From assembly GCA_021732995.1 (NCBI GenBank), contig JAKFWA010000099.1, forward strand, positions 17,693-81,692: a stretch of DNA of 64,000 bases, in the 5' to 3' direction. A model generated the notes under the pieces. That model searched no databases. It saw nothing but the letters and a program-made list of their open reading frames with translations, and had not been told where the DNA came from. A program made the translations under genes and the position numbers. Below are positions 49,043 to 58,238 of this stretch, piece by piece. Every line of letters begins with the position of its first letter. The first letter of the stretch is position 1. The stretch comes from Planctomycetaceae bacterium. GTDB lineage: Bacteria; Planctomycetota; Planctomycetia; Planctomycetales; Planctomycetaceae.

Positions 49043-51994
49043 CTACGCCTGCAGCTCACCTTCGACAGGCATTCCATCCGTGGAAGGCACTCGTCCGCGG
49101 ACCATCGTGAGTAGGGCCGGCAACACCACCAGGGCGATATACAGCGTGCCGGCCAGGCCGATCGAGAGCACGAAGCCCAGGCTGTAAAGCCCGCGATGGG
49201 CGGACACCATCATGCTGCCAAAGCCGACGATCGAAGTGGTGGTTGTGAGCACGGTGCCGTTGAATGTGCTGCCGGACATCTCGTAACGACCGCGATGGTG
49301 CGTGAAGTCGTGCACCACATGCACTCCGACGTCCACGCCGATACCAAGGATCAGCGGCAAGACAATCAGGTTCGCGGCGTTCAGGTCAACGTGCCACAGA
49401 GCCATCAGGCCATACATCATGACCGCGCCCAGAATGGGCGGGCTCATCGCGAGGAGAGTCATCTGCAGGCAACGCCAATCGAGGATTGCCACCAGTGGGA
49501 GCCAGAGGGCTCCGAAAGACAGCCACAGGATGGGCCAGTTGACCGCACCCTGCATCCAGTTTTGAGCGATGCCAATGCAGCCCACGATGATCAACGTGGG
49601 AATCAAGGCTTGCAGCGCCAGTCGATGGCCGAGGAAGTCCATGATGAGCACCATTGCCACGGCCACGAAGGCGTAGACGGCCGCCTTAAGGAAACTGTTG
49701 GCGAACTGCTCGGAAGCTTCCAGGTTCTGTAATGGTGTGCCCGTGGCTTCCGGGTCGACCGTGCGCACATCGTCCACGAATTCTTTGAGTGGCCCCGGTT
49801 CCCAGATGGAGTTTTTGGGATAGATCTGCACCAGCCATTTGCCATCCTGGCTGACGTAGCGCGAGGTCAGCTCCTGCGGAAAGTCGTCCAGCGTGATCGG
49901 GTCAGGGTTGGCGGCGGACTTCAAGGCGTTTAACTGGCCCAGCAACGACGCGACCATGCCGTGCTGGTAGCCGGTCAGCAGTTCGGACTGTTGCTGTAGT
50001 TCCAGTTGATCGAGCACGTCCAGAACTCGATCGAATCCTACCGCAGCTTCTTTGGCCAGCGGATGATCCACGGCCGAAAGTGTCTTGTGGAGTTGCTCCA
50101 GAGTTTCACCGACAAGCTGTGGGTTGACCGGAGCGGTCGGCGGCGGTTGCTCGGGCAAGTGAGCCAGCAGCGACTGATACGCCTGCACGAGCAACACCAG
50201 CTTGTCTGGCGCACTGGCTGGCAGCCGCGAACCCAGTTCCTCGACGTGATGCACGGTGGGCAGCGCGAGGAACTTTTTCTTCAGCTCACGGGCATGTTCG
50301 GCGGAATCCGCGAGTGATACAGCGAAGAGCAACGAACCTTGGCCGACTCCCTGATGCTTTTCAGCTTCGCGGAAGATGCGTTTCTGGACCTCGACCGATT
50401 CCAGACCATCCGCCTGCAGGTTCAGCAGATTGTAGTCGTACTTCACTCGAAACTTGAGTTTGCCGTTGTCGTTTTCAAACGCACAGGCGCCGATGGCGAC
50501 TACGACGGCTGTCGACAGGACGGCGATAATCAGCGGGTTGCGGCTGACGAACTTGCGCCAGGCCGTGCCTTCAAACTGCTCGGGCAACTTGGTGACTTCC
50601 GTGTTGCGGTCGGCAACGGCAATCAGGGCTGGCAAGACGATGAAATTGGCGACGAGACACAGCAGCACGCCGCCACCGCCGATGATGCCCAACTCGGCGA
50701 CACCGAGGAAGTCGGTGAAGCAGGCACAGAAGAAGGCCAGCGAGGTCGTAATGGCCACGGTCACGATGCCGAGCCCGACGTTCGCCGCGCTGTCGCCGAC
50801 GGCTTCCAAGAGACTCATGCCACGATGGCGGCCTTCGAGGTAATGCGCGAGGAACACGATCGCATAGTCGATGCCCAGGCCGAACAGAATCGCGGCGAAT
50901 GAGACCGACAAGATGTTGAGATGTCCCACCACAGCAGTGGTGAAACCGAATGACCAACAAGTCCCGACAACCAGCATCAGCATCGCCAGAAAGGGGTGCT
51001 TGTAGCCGCGGAAGCCGATCACCAGCAGCAGCCAGCAGCCGAAGAACGACAGCACCGAGGCAATCGTCATGTCGTACTGCGTGTCCCGCATTTCGTCGCT
51101 TTCCAGCACCGGAATGCCGGTCAGGCCGATCTCGGTGCCAGGGAACTTCGTGCGGACCTCGGAAATGATCGTCCGGGCCTTTTCAATCGACAGGTTGGCT
51201 CCCGTGAAGCCTTGATCCTTTTCCAGCGGCCGGGCTTTGATGAAACCCATCGTGCCGGCATCGTTCATCAGGTAGACGGTGCCTTCCGCAGCTCGGCGGA
51301 ACTCGGGATCGACCTGCAGCACTTCAGGCCACGGATTGGTGAATTCTTGCGTGGTGACGAATTTCTCAAGGCTCTTTGATAGCAGATTGAGCTGCAGCAG
51401 ACTGCCGCCAAACTGCTGCTGACCGATTGGGTTGGCGGGATCGTCCTTCATCAGACGCGTGCCATCGCCCAGTTGATCCATCAGCCCTTGCGACAGGTTG
51501 CCGAGCCGCAACAACTTCCAGCCGTTATTCAGGATCGGCTGAAACGCCTGTAGATGCTGCAAGCCCTTTTCGAGCTGGTCTGGAGTCAGGTACTGCAGAC
51601 CCTTCTTGCGCAGCGGGCCGGGGTCGATCTTGTAGAGCACCTGGTCGAAGAGTTTGGGTTCCGCCTTCAGTCGCGTGCCTAACTCTTCGACGACTTCTTT
51701 AATGCGGTCCGGCTGATCGGCTTCGACGACCACTACCATGTCCGAGCTGTCGCCGAAGCTGTCGATGTACGCCAGCCAGCGGCGGTGGAACTCGGCGGAT
51801 GGATCAATCAGATCGGCGCGGTCGGTTTTGAATTCCAGCCACAACCCGGCCGCAGCCATACTGAGCACAGACGCCAGAATGGCGAACCCGAGTGCCAGCC
51901 TGGGCTTCGAGGCGCACGCCAGCGAAACTGAGCGCAGGAAGTGCTCCATATCGAAGTCAAGGCGGCTGGCTTGTGAGTCGCGTCCCTGCTGCAT
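49043..51994 (-). CDS. MMPL/RND family transporter (HpnN-like)
   Basis: A 983-residue inner-membrane protein with the RND layout: TM1 at about 25-45 (LALGFAILASVLSMAAAGL), a large periplasmic loop to about 295, a first five- or six-TM bundle (SVLSFFGCWLLLVIGFRGY, LNILSVSFAAILFGLGIDYA), TM7 (NPLIIAVLSTAVVVAIGAC), a second loop, and a second TM bundle (LNAANLIVLPLILGIGVDVG). The GLGIDYAIVFLAHY and GIGVDVGVHVVHDF segments carry the acidic residues used for proton coupling. It resembles hopanoid-associated HpnN and MMPL lipid exporters, so a lipid substrate is likely but not shown. The upstream ATG at 51994 is used; an internal ATG at 51949 is possible. Confidence 0.85.
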   Translation of the reverse strand: MQQGRDSQASRLDFDMEHFLRSVSLACASKPRLALGFAILASVLSMAAAGLWLEFKTDRADLIDPSAEFHRRWLAYIDSFGDSSDMVVVVEADQPDRIKEVVEELGTRLKAEPKLFDQVLYKIDPGPLRKKGLQYLTPDQLEKGLQHLQAFQPILNNGWKLLRLGNLSQGLMDQLGDGTRLMKDDPANPIGQQQFGGSLLQLNLLSKSLEKFVTTQEFTNPWPEVLQVDPEFRRAAEGTVYLMNDAGTMGFIKARPLEKDQGFTGANLSIEKARTIISEVRTKFPGTEIGLTGIPVLESDEMRDTQYDMTIASVLSFFGCWLLLVIGFRGYKHPFLAMLMLVVGTCWSFGFTTAVVGHLNILSVSFAAILFGLGIDYAIVFLAHYLEGRHRGMSLLEAVGDSAANVGLGIVTVAITTSLAFFCACFTDFLGVAELGIIGGGGVLLCLVANFIVLPALIAVADRNTEVTKLPEQFEGTAWRKFVSRNPLIIAVLSTAVVVAIGACAFENDNGKLKFRVKYDYNLLNLQADGLESVEVQKRIFREAEKHQGVGQGSLLFAVSLADSAEHARELKKKFLALPTVHHVEELGSRLPASAPDKLVLLVQAYQSLLAHLPEQPPPTAPVNPQLVGETLEQLHKTLSAVDHPLAKEAAVGFDRVLDVLDQLELQQQSELLTGYQHGMVASLLGQLNALKSAANPDPITLDDFPQELTSRYVSQDGKWLVQIYPKNSIWEPGPLKEFVDDVRTVDPEATGTPLQNLEASEQFANSFLKAAVYAFVAVAMVLIMDFLGHRLALQALIPTLIIVGCIGIAQNWMQGAVNWPILWLSFGALWLPLVAILDWRCLQMTLLAMSPPILGAVMMYGLMALWHVDLNAANLIVLPLILGIGVDVGVHVVHDFTHHRGRYEMSGSTFNGTVLTTTTSIVGFGSMMVSAHRGLYSLGFVLSIGLAGTLYIALVVLPALLTMVRGRVPSTDGMPVEGELQA

Positions 51995-52241
51995 CCGGCT
52001 GAAACCTGCTGGAGATCAAAAGAGGATCCGGCATCCGGGTCCAAGTCCTTGTAGTTTGGCAAGATAGTCAAGTTGTTGGGAATGCCGCTAACCCAGTTTT
52101 CCGCCGAGAGAATAGGTGCTCACCTGCATGAGTAAGTTCTCATGGATTCGACGCCATCTGTGCCCGGGAGTCATGCACGACCGGGCGGAATCTGTCACAC
52201 TGATGTCGATCGTTATCTACTGTCCTTGATTGAGCTTAGAC

Positions 52242-52697
52242 ATGACCGAAGCAGACTTCATCGCCGCCTTTGAATCCGATTTTCCGTACGAGAACCCGGA
52301 GCTGGCCCGCTCGCTGATTCAGCAGGCGGTTGCGTGCTCGCCGAACGCGGCTTTCTTCATCGCCCTGAAACTGGTCCGGCCGCCGCAGGAACGCCGTGTC
52401 GCCGCGACAAGGCGCCTGGAACTGCTGTCCGTGCTGCGGTCTCAGTTGAAGCACCCGCTGGCGTCGCTGGTACTGGGTGTCGCTGAACGGATCATTTATG
52501 GCCAGCGTCTGCACCCGGATGAAGTCTGTCGACACATCTATGAAGTAGCCGCGTTTCCGGGTGAGTACGCCGCGTTGAACATTGTGTTCCTGTCGTCGGA
52601 AGAAATGAACGACATCGTCAACACGATCTACGACATGACGATTGCGGGCTGGCAGACCGACGAGAAACTGGAAGCCGCCTTCGGGATGGAAGAATGA
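52242..52697 (+). CDS. Small conserved-looking protein of unknown function
   Basis: A 151-residue, mostly helical protein (TEADFIAAFESDFPYENPEL, AFFIALKLVRPPQERR, YEVAAFPGEYAALNIVF, AAFGMEE). I do not recognise a family. Its start ATG at 52242 is likely; a TTG lies 12 bases upstream. The stop overlaps the ATG of the PHP hydrolase gene (ATGA), so the two are coupled and the pair may work together. No signal peptide or membrane segment is seen. It is divergent from the RND transporter, with about 245 bases between the starts. Confidence 0.7.
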   Translation: MTEADFIAAFESDFPYENPELARSLIQQAVACSPNAAFFIALKLVRPPQERRVAATRRLELLSVLRSQLKHPLASLVLGVAERIIYGQRLHPDEVCRHIYEVAAFPGEYAALNIVFLSSEEMNDIVNTIYDMTIAGWQTDEKLEAAFGMEE

Positions 52698-54832
52698 AAA
52701 CTCCGCGTCTGCTTGCTCTGTTGTGCACGACCTTGGGGCTGGTCGTCGGGGGGATCTTTTGCCGGATGAGTTCGGCGGCTGACTCGGATGAGTTGAGCAA
52801 GGTCTGGGTTCATCTCCGCAACAGTGAGCGTCGCGAGTGGACCGAGTTCCCCGAGCAGTCCGACGGTGTGTTGCTCGAACGGCAATTTCAGGCTGCGAAG
52901 AATTCCATCGAAGCCACCCTGAGCCTGCAGCAATACGACGTGAAGCAGGTGTGGCGCGTCAGCGTGAACGGTAAGTCGCTGGGCGAACTGGTCCGCGACG
53001 AGAACCACATGCGGAGTTACTTCGCGGTGCCCGCCGGATTGCTCAAGGACGGCGAGAACGAGCTGCGCATCGAACCCGCATCCCGAGCCGCTAAAGATAC
53101 GGATGACATTCGTGTCGGACGCATTCGCATCGAACTGCAACCATTGAACAGCCTGCTGCGGGCTTGCCGACTTACTGTCAAGGTTCTCGACGAAGCGTAT
53201 TCGCCAATCCCGGCTCGGATCACGATTCTGGATGCGTCAGCACCCGAGTATGGCGGCTGCCTGCAGACCGTGGGGGCGGAGTCGGACGACGAGATTGCCG
53301 TGCGCCCGGGGACAGTTTTCACCGCGAATGGTAAAGCGGTGATCGGGCTTCCGAAGGGTGAATTCACGCTGCTTGCCAGCCGCGGGTTCGAGTATTCGCT
53401 TTGTAAAGCGGACATTAAGAACTCGGGTTCCGCGGACATCGAGGTCATGCTGCCCATTGACCGTCAGGTGAATACGCTGGGATATGTCGCCTGCGACACG
53501 CACGTGCATACGCTGACTCATTCCGGGCACGGAGATGCGACCATCAAAGAGCGGCTGATCACGCTGGCGGGCGAGGGGATCGAGCTGCCGATTGCGACGG
53601 ATCACAACAAGCACATTGATTTCGCACCGATTGCTGAGGAACTCAAGCTGCGGCGCTACATGACGCCGGTTGTCGGCAACGAGGTCACCACCAGCGTCGG
53701 GCACTTCAACATCTTCCCAATTCAAGCTGGCGCGCGAGTTGTCGACCACAAACGTAGCGATTGGGGCGGAATCTTCCGTGAGATCTATCAGACTCCAGGC
53801 GTGGGTGTCGCGGTCCTGAATCATGCCCGCGACTTGCATAGCGGCGTGCGACCTTTTGGCCCGAAGCTGCATAACGCCGTCATTGGCGAGAACATCGCGG
53901 GCTGGCCGATGTATTTCAACGCGATGGAAGTCGTGAATTCCGGGGCGACTCAGAACGATCCGTTGCGGCTGTTTCATGACTGGATGGCGACGCTCAATCG
54001 CGGCCTCTCTGTGACGCCGATCGGTTCGAGTGACTCGCACGACGTTGCCCGACACTTTGTCGGTCAGGCGCGGACTTACATCCGTTGCGATGATGAAGAC
54101 GCCAGCAAGATTGACGTTAAGGCAGCGGTAGAGAGCGTGCAGCGTGGGCGTGTGCTGGTGAGCTACGGGTTACTCGCGGACATCTGGGTTGACGACAAGT
54201 TTCAATCCGGCGATCTCGCGACGGGCCTGTCGGACCAAGTGAGAGTCCGGGCGGAAGTTTGCGCTCCCCATTGGAGCCATGCTGATGAGGTACAGCTCTT
54301 TGCGAATGGACGTCTGATTGAGTCGGTTTCAATAGACTTCAAGCCCCCGAAGGACCCAAAGGCTCGCGATCGCCAGTTCGTCTGGAAGCATGAGTGGGTG
54401 TTGCCTCGACCGTCTCACGACCAGCATCTCGTCGTGATTGCGACAGGCCCGGGAATCGCTGGCTCGTTCTGGAAGACGGCCAAGCCTTATCAGGCGACAT
54501 CGCCGGATTGGACGTCGCGAGTGATTGGTTGCAGCGGTGCCGTGTGGCTGGACGGCGATGGCAACCAGCATAAGTCAGCGGCACGAGAATACGCGGAGCG
54601 GCTCGTTGAGTTGTCCGGCAAGGACGGTCTCAAGCTGCTGAAGAGTCTGAGCAAGTTCGACTCGGCCGTCGCCAGCCAAACCGCTCATGTGTATCAGGCG
54701 GCGGGCGGTTCACTGAAGTCGGCTGAATTTCAAGCGGCTCTACAGTCCGCACCTGAGCACGTCCGGGAAGGCATTCAGGCTTATCTTGAAGCCGTGCGGG
54801 AATCCGAGGTGGCGCGGGCTGAGTCGCCCTGA
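52694..54832 (+). CDS. CehA/McbA-type PHP-fold metallohydrolase, exported
   Basis: A 712-residue exported hydrolase. A signal peptide (LLALLCTTLGLVVGGIF) is followed by a beta-rich N-terminal region to about residue 265, then a PHP domain: CDTHVHTLTHSGHGD (HxH metal site), IATDHNKHIDF, VVGNEVTTSVGHFN, VAVLNHARD and IGSSDSHDVAR. These are the usual PHP metal ligands in order. CehA and McbA act on aryl carbamates and phosphonate-type esters in some bacteria; here the substrate is not known, and the planctomycete branch is large. A C-terminal beta and helical region (to 712) is unassigned. The start overlaps the upstream stop by four bases. Periplasmic or envelope location is expected. Confidence 0.85.
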   Translation: MKTPRLLALLCTTLGLVVGGIFCRMSSAADSDELSKVWVHLRNSERREWTEFPEQSDGVLLERQFQAAKNSIEATLSLQQYDVKQVWRVSVNGKSLGELVRDENHMRSYFAVPAGLLKDGENELRIEPASRAAKDTDDIRVGRIRIELQPLNSLLRACRLTVKVLDEAYSPIPARITILDASAPEYGGCLQTVGAESDDEIAVRPGTVFTANGKAVIGLPKGEFTLLASRGFEYSLCKADIKNSGSADIEVMLPIDRQVNTLGYVACDTHVHTLTHSGHGDATIKERLITLAGEGIELPIATDHNKHIDFAPIAEELKLRRYMTPVVGNEVTTSVGHFNIFPIQAGARVVDHKRSDWGGIFREIYQTPGVGVAVLNHARDLHSGVRPFGPKLHNAVIGENIAGWPMYFNAMEVVNSGATQNDPLRLFHDWMATLNRGLSVTPIGSSDSHDVARHFVGQARTYIRCDDEDASKIDVKAAVESVQRGRVLVSYGLLADIWVDDKFQSGDLATGLSDQVRVRAEVCAPHWSHADEVQLFANGRLIESVSIDFKPPKDPKARDRQFVWKHEWVLPRPSHDQHLVVIATGPGIAGSFWKTAKPYQATSPDWTSRVIGCSGAVWLDGDGNQHKSAAREYAERLVELSGKDGLKLLKSLSKFDSAVASQTAHVYQAAGGSLKSAEFQAALQSAPEHVREGIQAYLEAVRESEVARAESP

Positions 54833-54839
54833 TAGGGTT

Positions 54840-54888
54840 GCAGGTCGGACAATCCTGTCCGAAAGCCGGACAGGATTGTCCGGCCTAC
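54840..54888. repeat. GGACAATCYTGTCC-type palindromic repeat, copy 4
   Basis: Reads GCAGGTCGGACAATCCTGTC, then GAAAGCC, then the mirrored arm ending GGATTGTCCGGCCTAC. Starts 8 bases after the PHP gene stop, so it may form the 3' end of that transcript. Very close to copy 3 at 44938-44986. Confidence 0.9.
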
Positions 54889-54905
54889 TTGCCAGTCCAG
54901 TTCAG

Positions 54906-55610
54906 ATGGTTCACCCAGATCAATCCTCTCACGAACGGATTCTCGACGTGAGTGTATCGATCGATTTGTGTGAGACTCGACTACGCATTGCGGGGCGGGA
55001 GTTCAAACTAAACCTGCCGCGTCAGCCTGAGCGGATCATCGGTGCGGTGGCCCAGTTGGCCGACGCGGACCGATCCCAGACGGATCCGTATTGGGGCATC
55101 CTGTGGCCGTCGTGTTCCGTCATGGCAGAACTGCTGCTCAACACCGAATGGCCGCCGGGGCTGCGAGTTCTGGAACTCGGCTGCGGCAGTGGGTTGCTCG
55201 GCATTGCAGCGCTCATGAAGGGCATGCAGGTTACCTTCTCGGACATCGTCTCAGACGCTGTCGGTCTGGCAGTCGAAAACGCGGACCTCAATAGTTTTTC
55301 GAGCGTGCCGGGTCTGGTCTTCAACTGGCGACAAGCACCTGCGTTGACCTTCGATCTGATCCTCGCGAACGACGTACTCTACGCTTCCGAACTACATGCG
55401 GCGTTGCTCAGCACAATCGAAATGATGCTCGCGCCCGGCGGTCAGTGCTGGATCGGTGATCCCGGTCGCACCGCTGCGAAGGACTTCATTCATCAGGCGT
55501 CCGATCACGGCCTCGGTGTCGGTTTTCGCGATGCCACCGGACGCATCGGACTGTTTCCCTCTGCTGGTGAGTTTCAAGTGATCGTGCTTACTCGCCCGGC
55601 GTCTGATTAG
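54906..55610 (+). CDS. Class I SAM methyltransferase (METTL21/NNMT-like)
   Basis: A 234-residue methyltransferase. The SAM site is LRVLELGCGSGLLGIAAL (motif I), followed by acidic motif II (VTFSDIVSDAVGLAVENA) and DLILANDVLYASELHAALL (motif IV). The pattern resembles the Methyltransf_16 group (lysine and nicotinamide N-methyltransferases). N-terminal SVSIDLCETRLRIAGREF gives a small beta segment. I chose the ATG at 54906, which lies beyond the palindromic repeat; a longer frame from 54786 would translate the repeat. The 3' end overlaps the convergent SelW-like gene by 23 bases. Substrate unknown; a protein-lysine target is one option. Confidence 0.8.
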   Translation: MVHPDQSSHERILDVSVSIDLCETRLRIAGREFKLNLPRQPERIIGAVAQLADADRSQTDPYWGILWPSCSVMAELLLNTEWPPGLRVLELGCGSGLLGIAALMKGMQVTFSDIVSDAVGLAVENADLNSFSSVPGLVFNWRQAPALTFDLILANDVLYASELHAALLSTIEMMLAPGGQCWIGDPGRTAAKDFIHQASDHGLGVGFRDATGRIGLFPSAGEFQVIVLTRPASD

Positions 55611-55890
55611 CAGCGCGGTCGGTGTGCCCGAGATCCTTGTCCGGGGAGACGCGATCGCGAACGAGTTGCTTCAGTTCCTTGATGTCCGGAAAGCGACCCT
55701 GCTCGGCGCGAGACCAGAGCAGGCCTCCATTGATTCGAACCTCAAAGATGCCACCCGTTCCGGGGGCGAGCGAGACTTCATCGAGTTCCGCTTCAAACGT
55801 CGTCAACAACTCTTGAGCCATCCAGGCCGCTCGCAGCAGCCAGCGGCACTGAGTGCAGTAACGAATCTGAACACGGAACTCGTCGGTCAT
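55588..55890 (-). CDS. SelT/SelW/SelH (Rdx) family protein, second copy
   Basis: A 100-residue Rdx-family protein. The CxxC motif is in IRYCTQCRWLLRAAWMAQEL and the later part reads APGTGGIFEVRINGGLLWSR and GRFPDIKELKQLVRDR, the usual C-terminal pattern. It shares the family layout with the 25741-25983 protein but belongs to a different subgroup (WLLRAAW after the CxxC, SelW-like proteins with a longer tail). It starts within the stop of the HtrA-like protease gene (ATGA overlap at 55887-55890), and its own 3' end overlaps the convergent methyltransferase by 23 bases. No selenocysteine codon is present. Confidence 0.85.
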   Translation of the reverse strand: MTDEFRVQIRYCTQCRWLLRAAWMAQELLTTFEAELDEVSLAPGTGGIFEVRINGGLLWSRAEQGRFPDIKELKQLVRDRVSPDKDLGHTDRAANQTPGE

Positions 55891-57734
55891 TTGGTACCAC
55901 TGGTTGTGCTGGAACCAGCCTTCTTGGCTTCGTTCTTGGCCCGGTTTACCGCCAGACTGAACTTCTGGAAGTACTTGCTGATGTTCGCCCGCATCGTCTT
56001 GGGCATGCCGCCCTGGAAGAAGAGTTGGTCGGAGATGTTACCGACTTTCTCACGCTCTTCGTAGATCTTGTAAACCTGACCGTTCTCGTCGCGGTACAGG
56101 CACGTTGAGAAAATCGTCAACGACTGATTTGCTCGTGTGCCACCAGCATCGTCGAGTTCCATGCCAACCAGCATGAATGCCCCGGCGCCGTCCTGGACGC
56201 GGATCTTGGCGTTGCTGAGCGACTTCTCGAAGTCTTCGCGCACCGTCGCGGTGATGCGCCCGCTGGGATCAAAGCCGACCCGCAGCATGATGATGTCCAT
56301 CGTTGTCAGCTTGGCCAGGAACTGTTTGGCCTCGTCCGTTCCCACAACGTCCTTCGGCGGAGTGGGCTTGCCGCGACGTGCTTTGCGCTCGGGAACGGAA
56401 CCTGGTGCTCCCAGAGGTCGAGCGGTGGACTGCTTCTTGGTTAATCCGTCCGCGACATCCTTCGCCGAGATCGCGAAGTTGAGGTTCTGGCCAATGGTGA
56501 TGGTCATCGTATTCATGCCGACGACTTCACCCTTCATGTTGACCAGCGGACCGCCGCTGTTTCCGGGAGAGATCGGTACCGAATGCTGCAGCCAGGTTCC
56601 CTGATAGTCGGGAATGCCGAGAGCCAGCAACTCCTGAGCGTCTCGAATGGCGCTCACGTTGCCCTGGGTTGTCGTGAAGTCGAGTCCCAGCGGCGCACCG
56701 AACGCCACCAGTTCCTCACCCTTGCGAGGCAGGTCTTTCGCGAGGCTCAACGGATGCAGCTTATCCTTCGGGGCTTCGATTTTGACGATGGCGATGTCCC
56801 GCTTTTCATCAATGTAGTAGATGCCAGTAATGGGATACTCAGCCTTCTTGTCGTCGCGGAACCGACCTGTGCAGCGCGTCGCACCTTCGACCACATGGTA
56901 GTTGGTCACCATGGTGCCTTCGGTATCGATCACATAGCCGCTGCCCGCGCCTTCGCCTTCCGGGCTGCTCATGGAGATCCGGACGACCGATGGTTCAATG
57001 GCTTCAATGAGGTCCGCGACGCTGGGGAAGGGCTTGTCGCGTGCCGCCGTTGCAACTGGCGCCGTGCCGTTTGCAGGAGTGGTGCCCGGTTGCGTCGGCG
57101 CAGCCGGAGTTGTCATGGGAGTCGTCGCGGCAACCGCATTGGGTTGAGCCGCGTGACCCGCAGCGGCGGGTGTTGTTGTGGGGGTAGCCGAGGCGACCGG
57201 CTGCGCGGCATGGCCTGCGGCTGCCGGAGTGACACTGGCTGTTGGCTGAACGGCGGGAACCGCATTCGCCGGAGCTGTCCCGGTCGGAGTCAGTGCTGCA
57301 GCGGCCGTGTTCGGAGCCGTCGCGGGCGTACCGGTCTGAGGTGTTGTTGATGCGGCGTCGTGCCCCGCTGGAGCCGCGCTGGCAGCCGCATTCGGATCAG
57401 TTGCCGTGGCAGTGGGTTGCGCAACCGCGACCGCGTTGGGAGCTGGAGTGTCGTCAGACCCGCCTCGAAACAGCAGGGCAACCAGCAGGCCCACGATGAC
57501 TACGCCACCGCCGCCCATGACTCCCAAAGCCCACGTCGGCATGGCGCTCGATGATGAGCCGGATGAACGGGAACGGCGAGCTGGTGCTCGGGAACCGCCG
57601 CGTCGGGGACTGCTGTCGGGGTCTGGGATGCGGATGGCTGTACCGCAGGAAGGGCAACTAACCTTTCGACCCGCATGTTCATCCTTGGCACGAAACTCAT
57701 CACCACAGTCATCACAGACGACCAGAATGGCCAT
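55887..57734 (-). CDS. Zinc-ribbon, single-TM, HtrA-type serine protease
   Basis: A 615-residue protein. Residues 1-40 hold a zinc ribbon with two CxxC pairs (VVCDDCGDEF, VSCPSCGTAI). A basic Ser/Arg stretch (SRAPARRSRSSGSS) and one TM helix (about 65-90, GVMGGGGVVIVGLLVALLF) follow. Residues 95-240 are an Ala/Pro/Thr linker with the repeated AAAGHAAQP. The protease domain is about 245-450: His in TNYHVVEGA, Asp in EKRDIAIVKI and Ser in SPGNSGGPLVN, the trypsin-like S1C triad. No PDZ domain is obvious; residues 460-600 are a separate beta region of unknown role. With the zinc ribbon inside the cell and the protease outside, a membrane sensor or quality-control role is possible. Coupled to the SelW-like gene downstream. 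Confidence 0.88.
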   Translation of the reverse strand: MAILVVCDDCGDEFRAKDEHAGRKVSCPSCGTAIRIPDPDSSPRRGGSRAPARRSRSSGSSSSAMPTWALGVMGGGGVVIVGLLVALLFRGGSDDTPAPNAVAVAQPTATATDPNAAASAAPAGHDAASTTPQTGTPATAPNTAAAALTPTGTAPANAVPAVQPTASVTPAAAGHAAQPVASATPTTTPAAAGHAAQPNAVAATTPMTTPAAPTQPGTTPANGTAPVATAARDKPFPSVADLIEAIEPSVVRISMSSPEGEGAGSGYVIDTEGTMVTNYHVVEGATRCTGRFRDDKKAEYPITGIYYIDEKRDIAIVKIEAPKDKLHPLSLAKDLPRKGEELVAFGAPLGLDFTTTQGNVSAIRDAQELLALGIPDYQGTWLQHSVPISPGNSGGPLVNMKGEVVGMNTMTITIGQNLNFAISAKDVADGLTKKQSTARPLGAPGSVPERKARRGKPTPPKDVVGTDEAKQFLAKLTTMDIIMLRVGFDPSGRITATVREDFEKSLSNAKIRVQDGAGAFMLVGMELDDAGGTRANQSLTIFSTCLYRDENGQVYKIYEEREKVGNISDQLFFQGGMPKTMRANISKYFQKFSLAVNRAKNEAKKAGSSTTSGTK

Positions 57735-58238
57735 AAAAGCTCCTGACGATTGATCCCAGCCTGTTCCAGTTGTTTTCTTCAGATCGGAACCGGTGCCAAA
57801 TCAACCGCCGACGACAACAAACAGTCACAAGAAATATTATGACGAACTTGAAAGTCTAGAGTTCCCGCCGGCTACGGCAAATTGGCCCGCCCGTACACTG
57901 AATCTAACGGGTTGATGTGTACAGACAATCGAAATGAGGGTTTGGACTCATAAATATTCAGATAGATCGATGAATGTGCGGGTTCGTGGTCGCATGCACG
58001 GGCGAAAACCGATGGCTGGAGCGATTTGTCGACTCACTCAGGTCGCGACGGCTGCTGCGGATGAGTCCGCTCAAGTACGAGGATTCCGGAGATGGGCGCA
58101 ACTCGGGTCCGACTCCACGACTGGGCGCGAACTAGGAACTTCTGGGCGGATCGTGCGCGCTACTGACCGCGACACGCTTCAGTGGTGCAACGGTCCCTCA
58201 ATTCGTGGTGTCGCCAAGTCCTGGTTCGGGAGTCGGGC
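57735..58238. other. Divergent intergenic region
   Basis: About 500 bases lie between the protease start (minus) and the diguanylate cyclase start (plus). The stretch near 57830-57960 is AT-richer than its surroundings (for example AAGAAATATTATGACG), as expected for promoters. A 106-codon frame at 57934-58254 has no support. I found no repeat or RNA gene here. Confidence 0.4.

Noticed and set aside
54786-54905. Upstream extension of the methyltransferase frame
   Set aside because: It runs back through the palindromic repeat and into the PHP gene; the fold begins after 54906.
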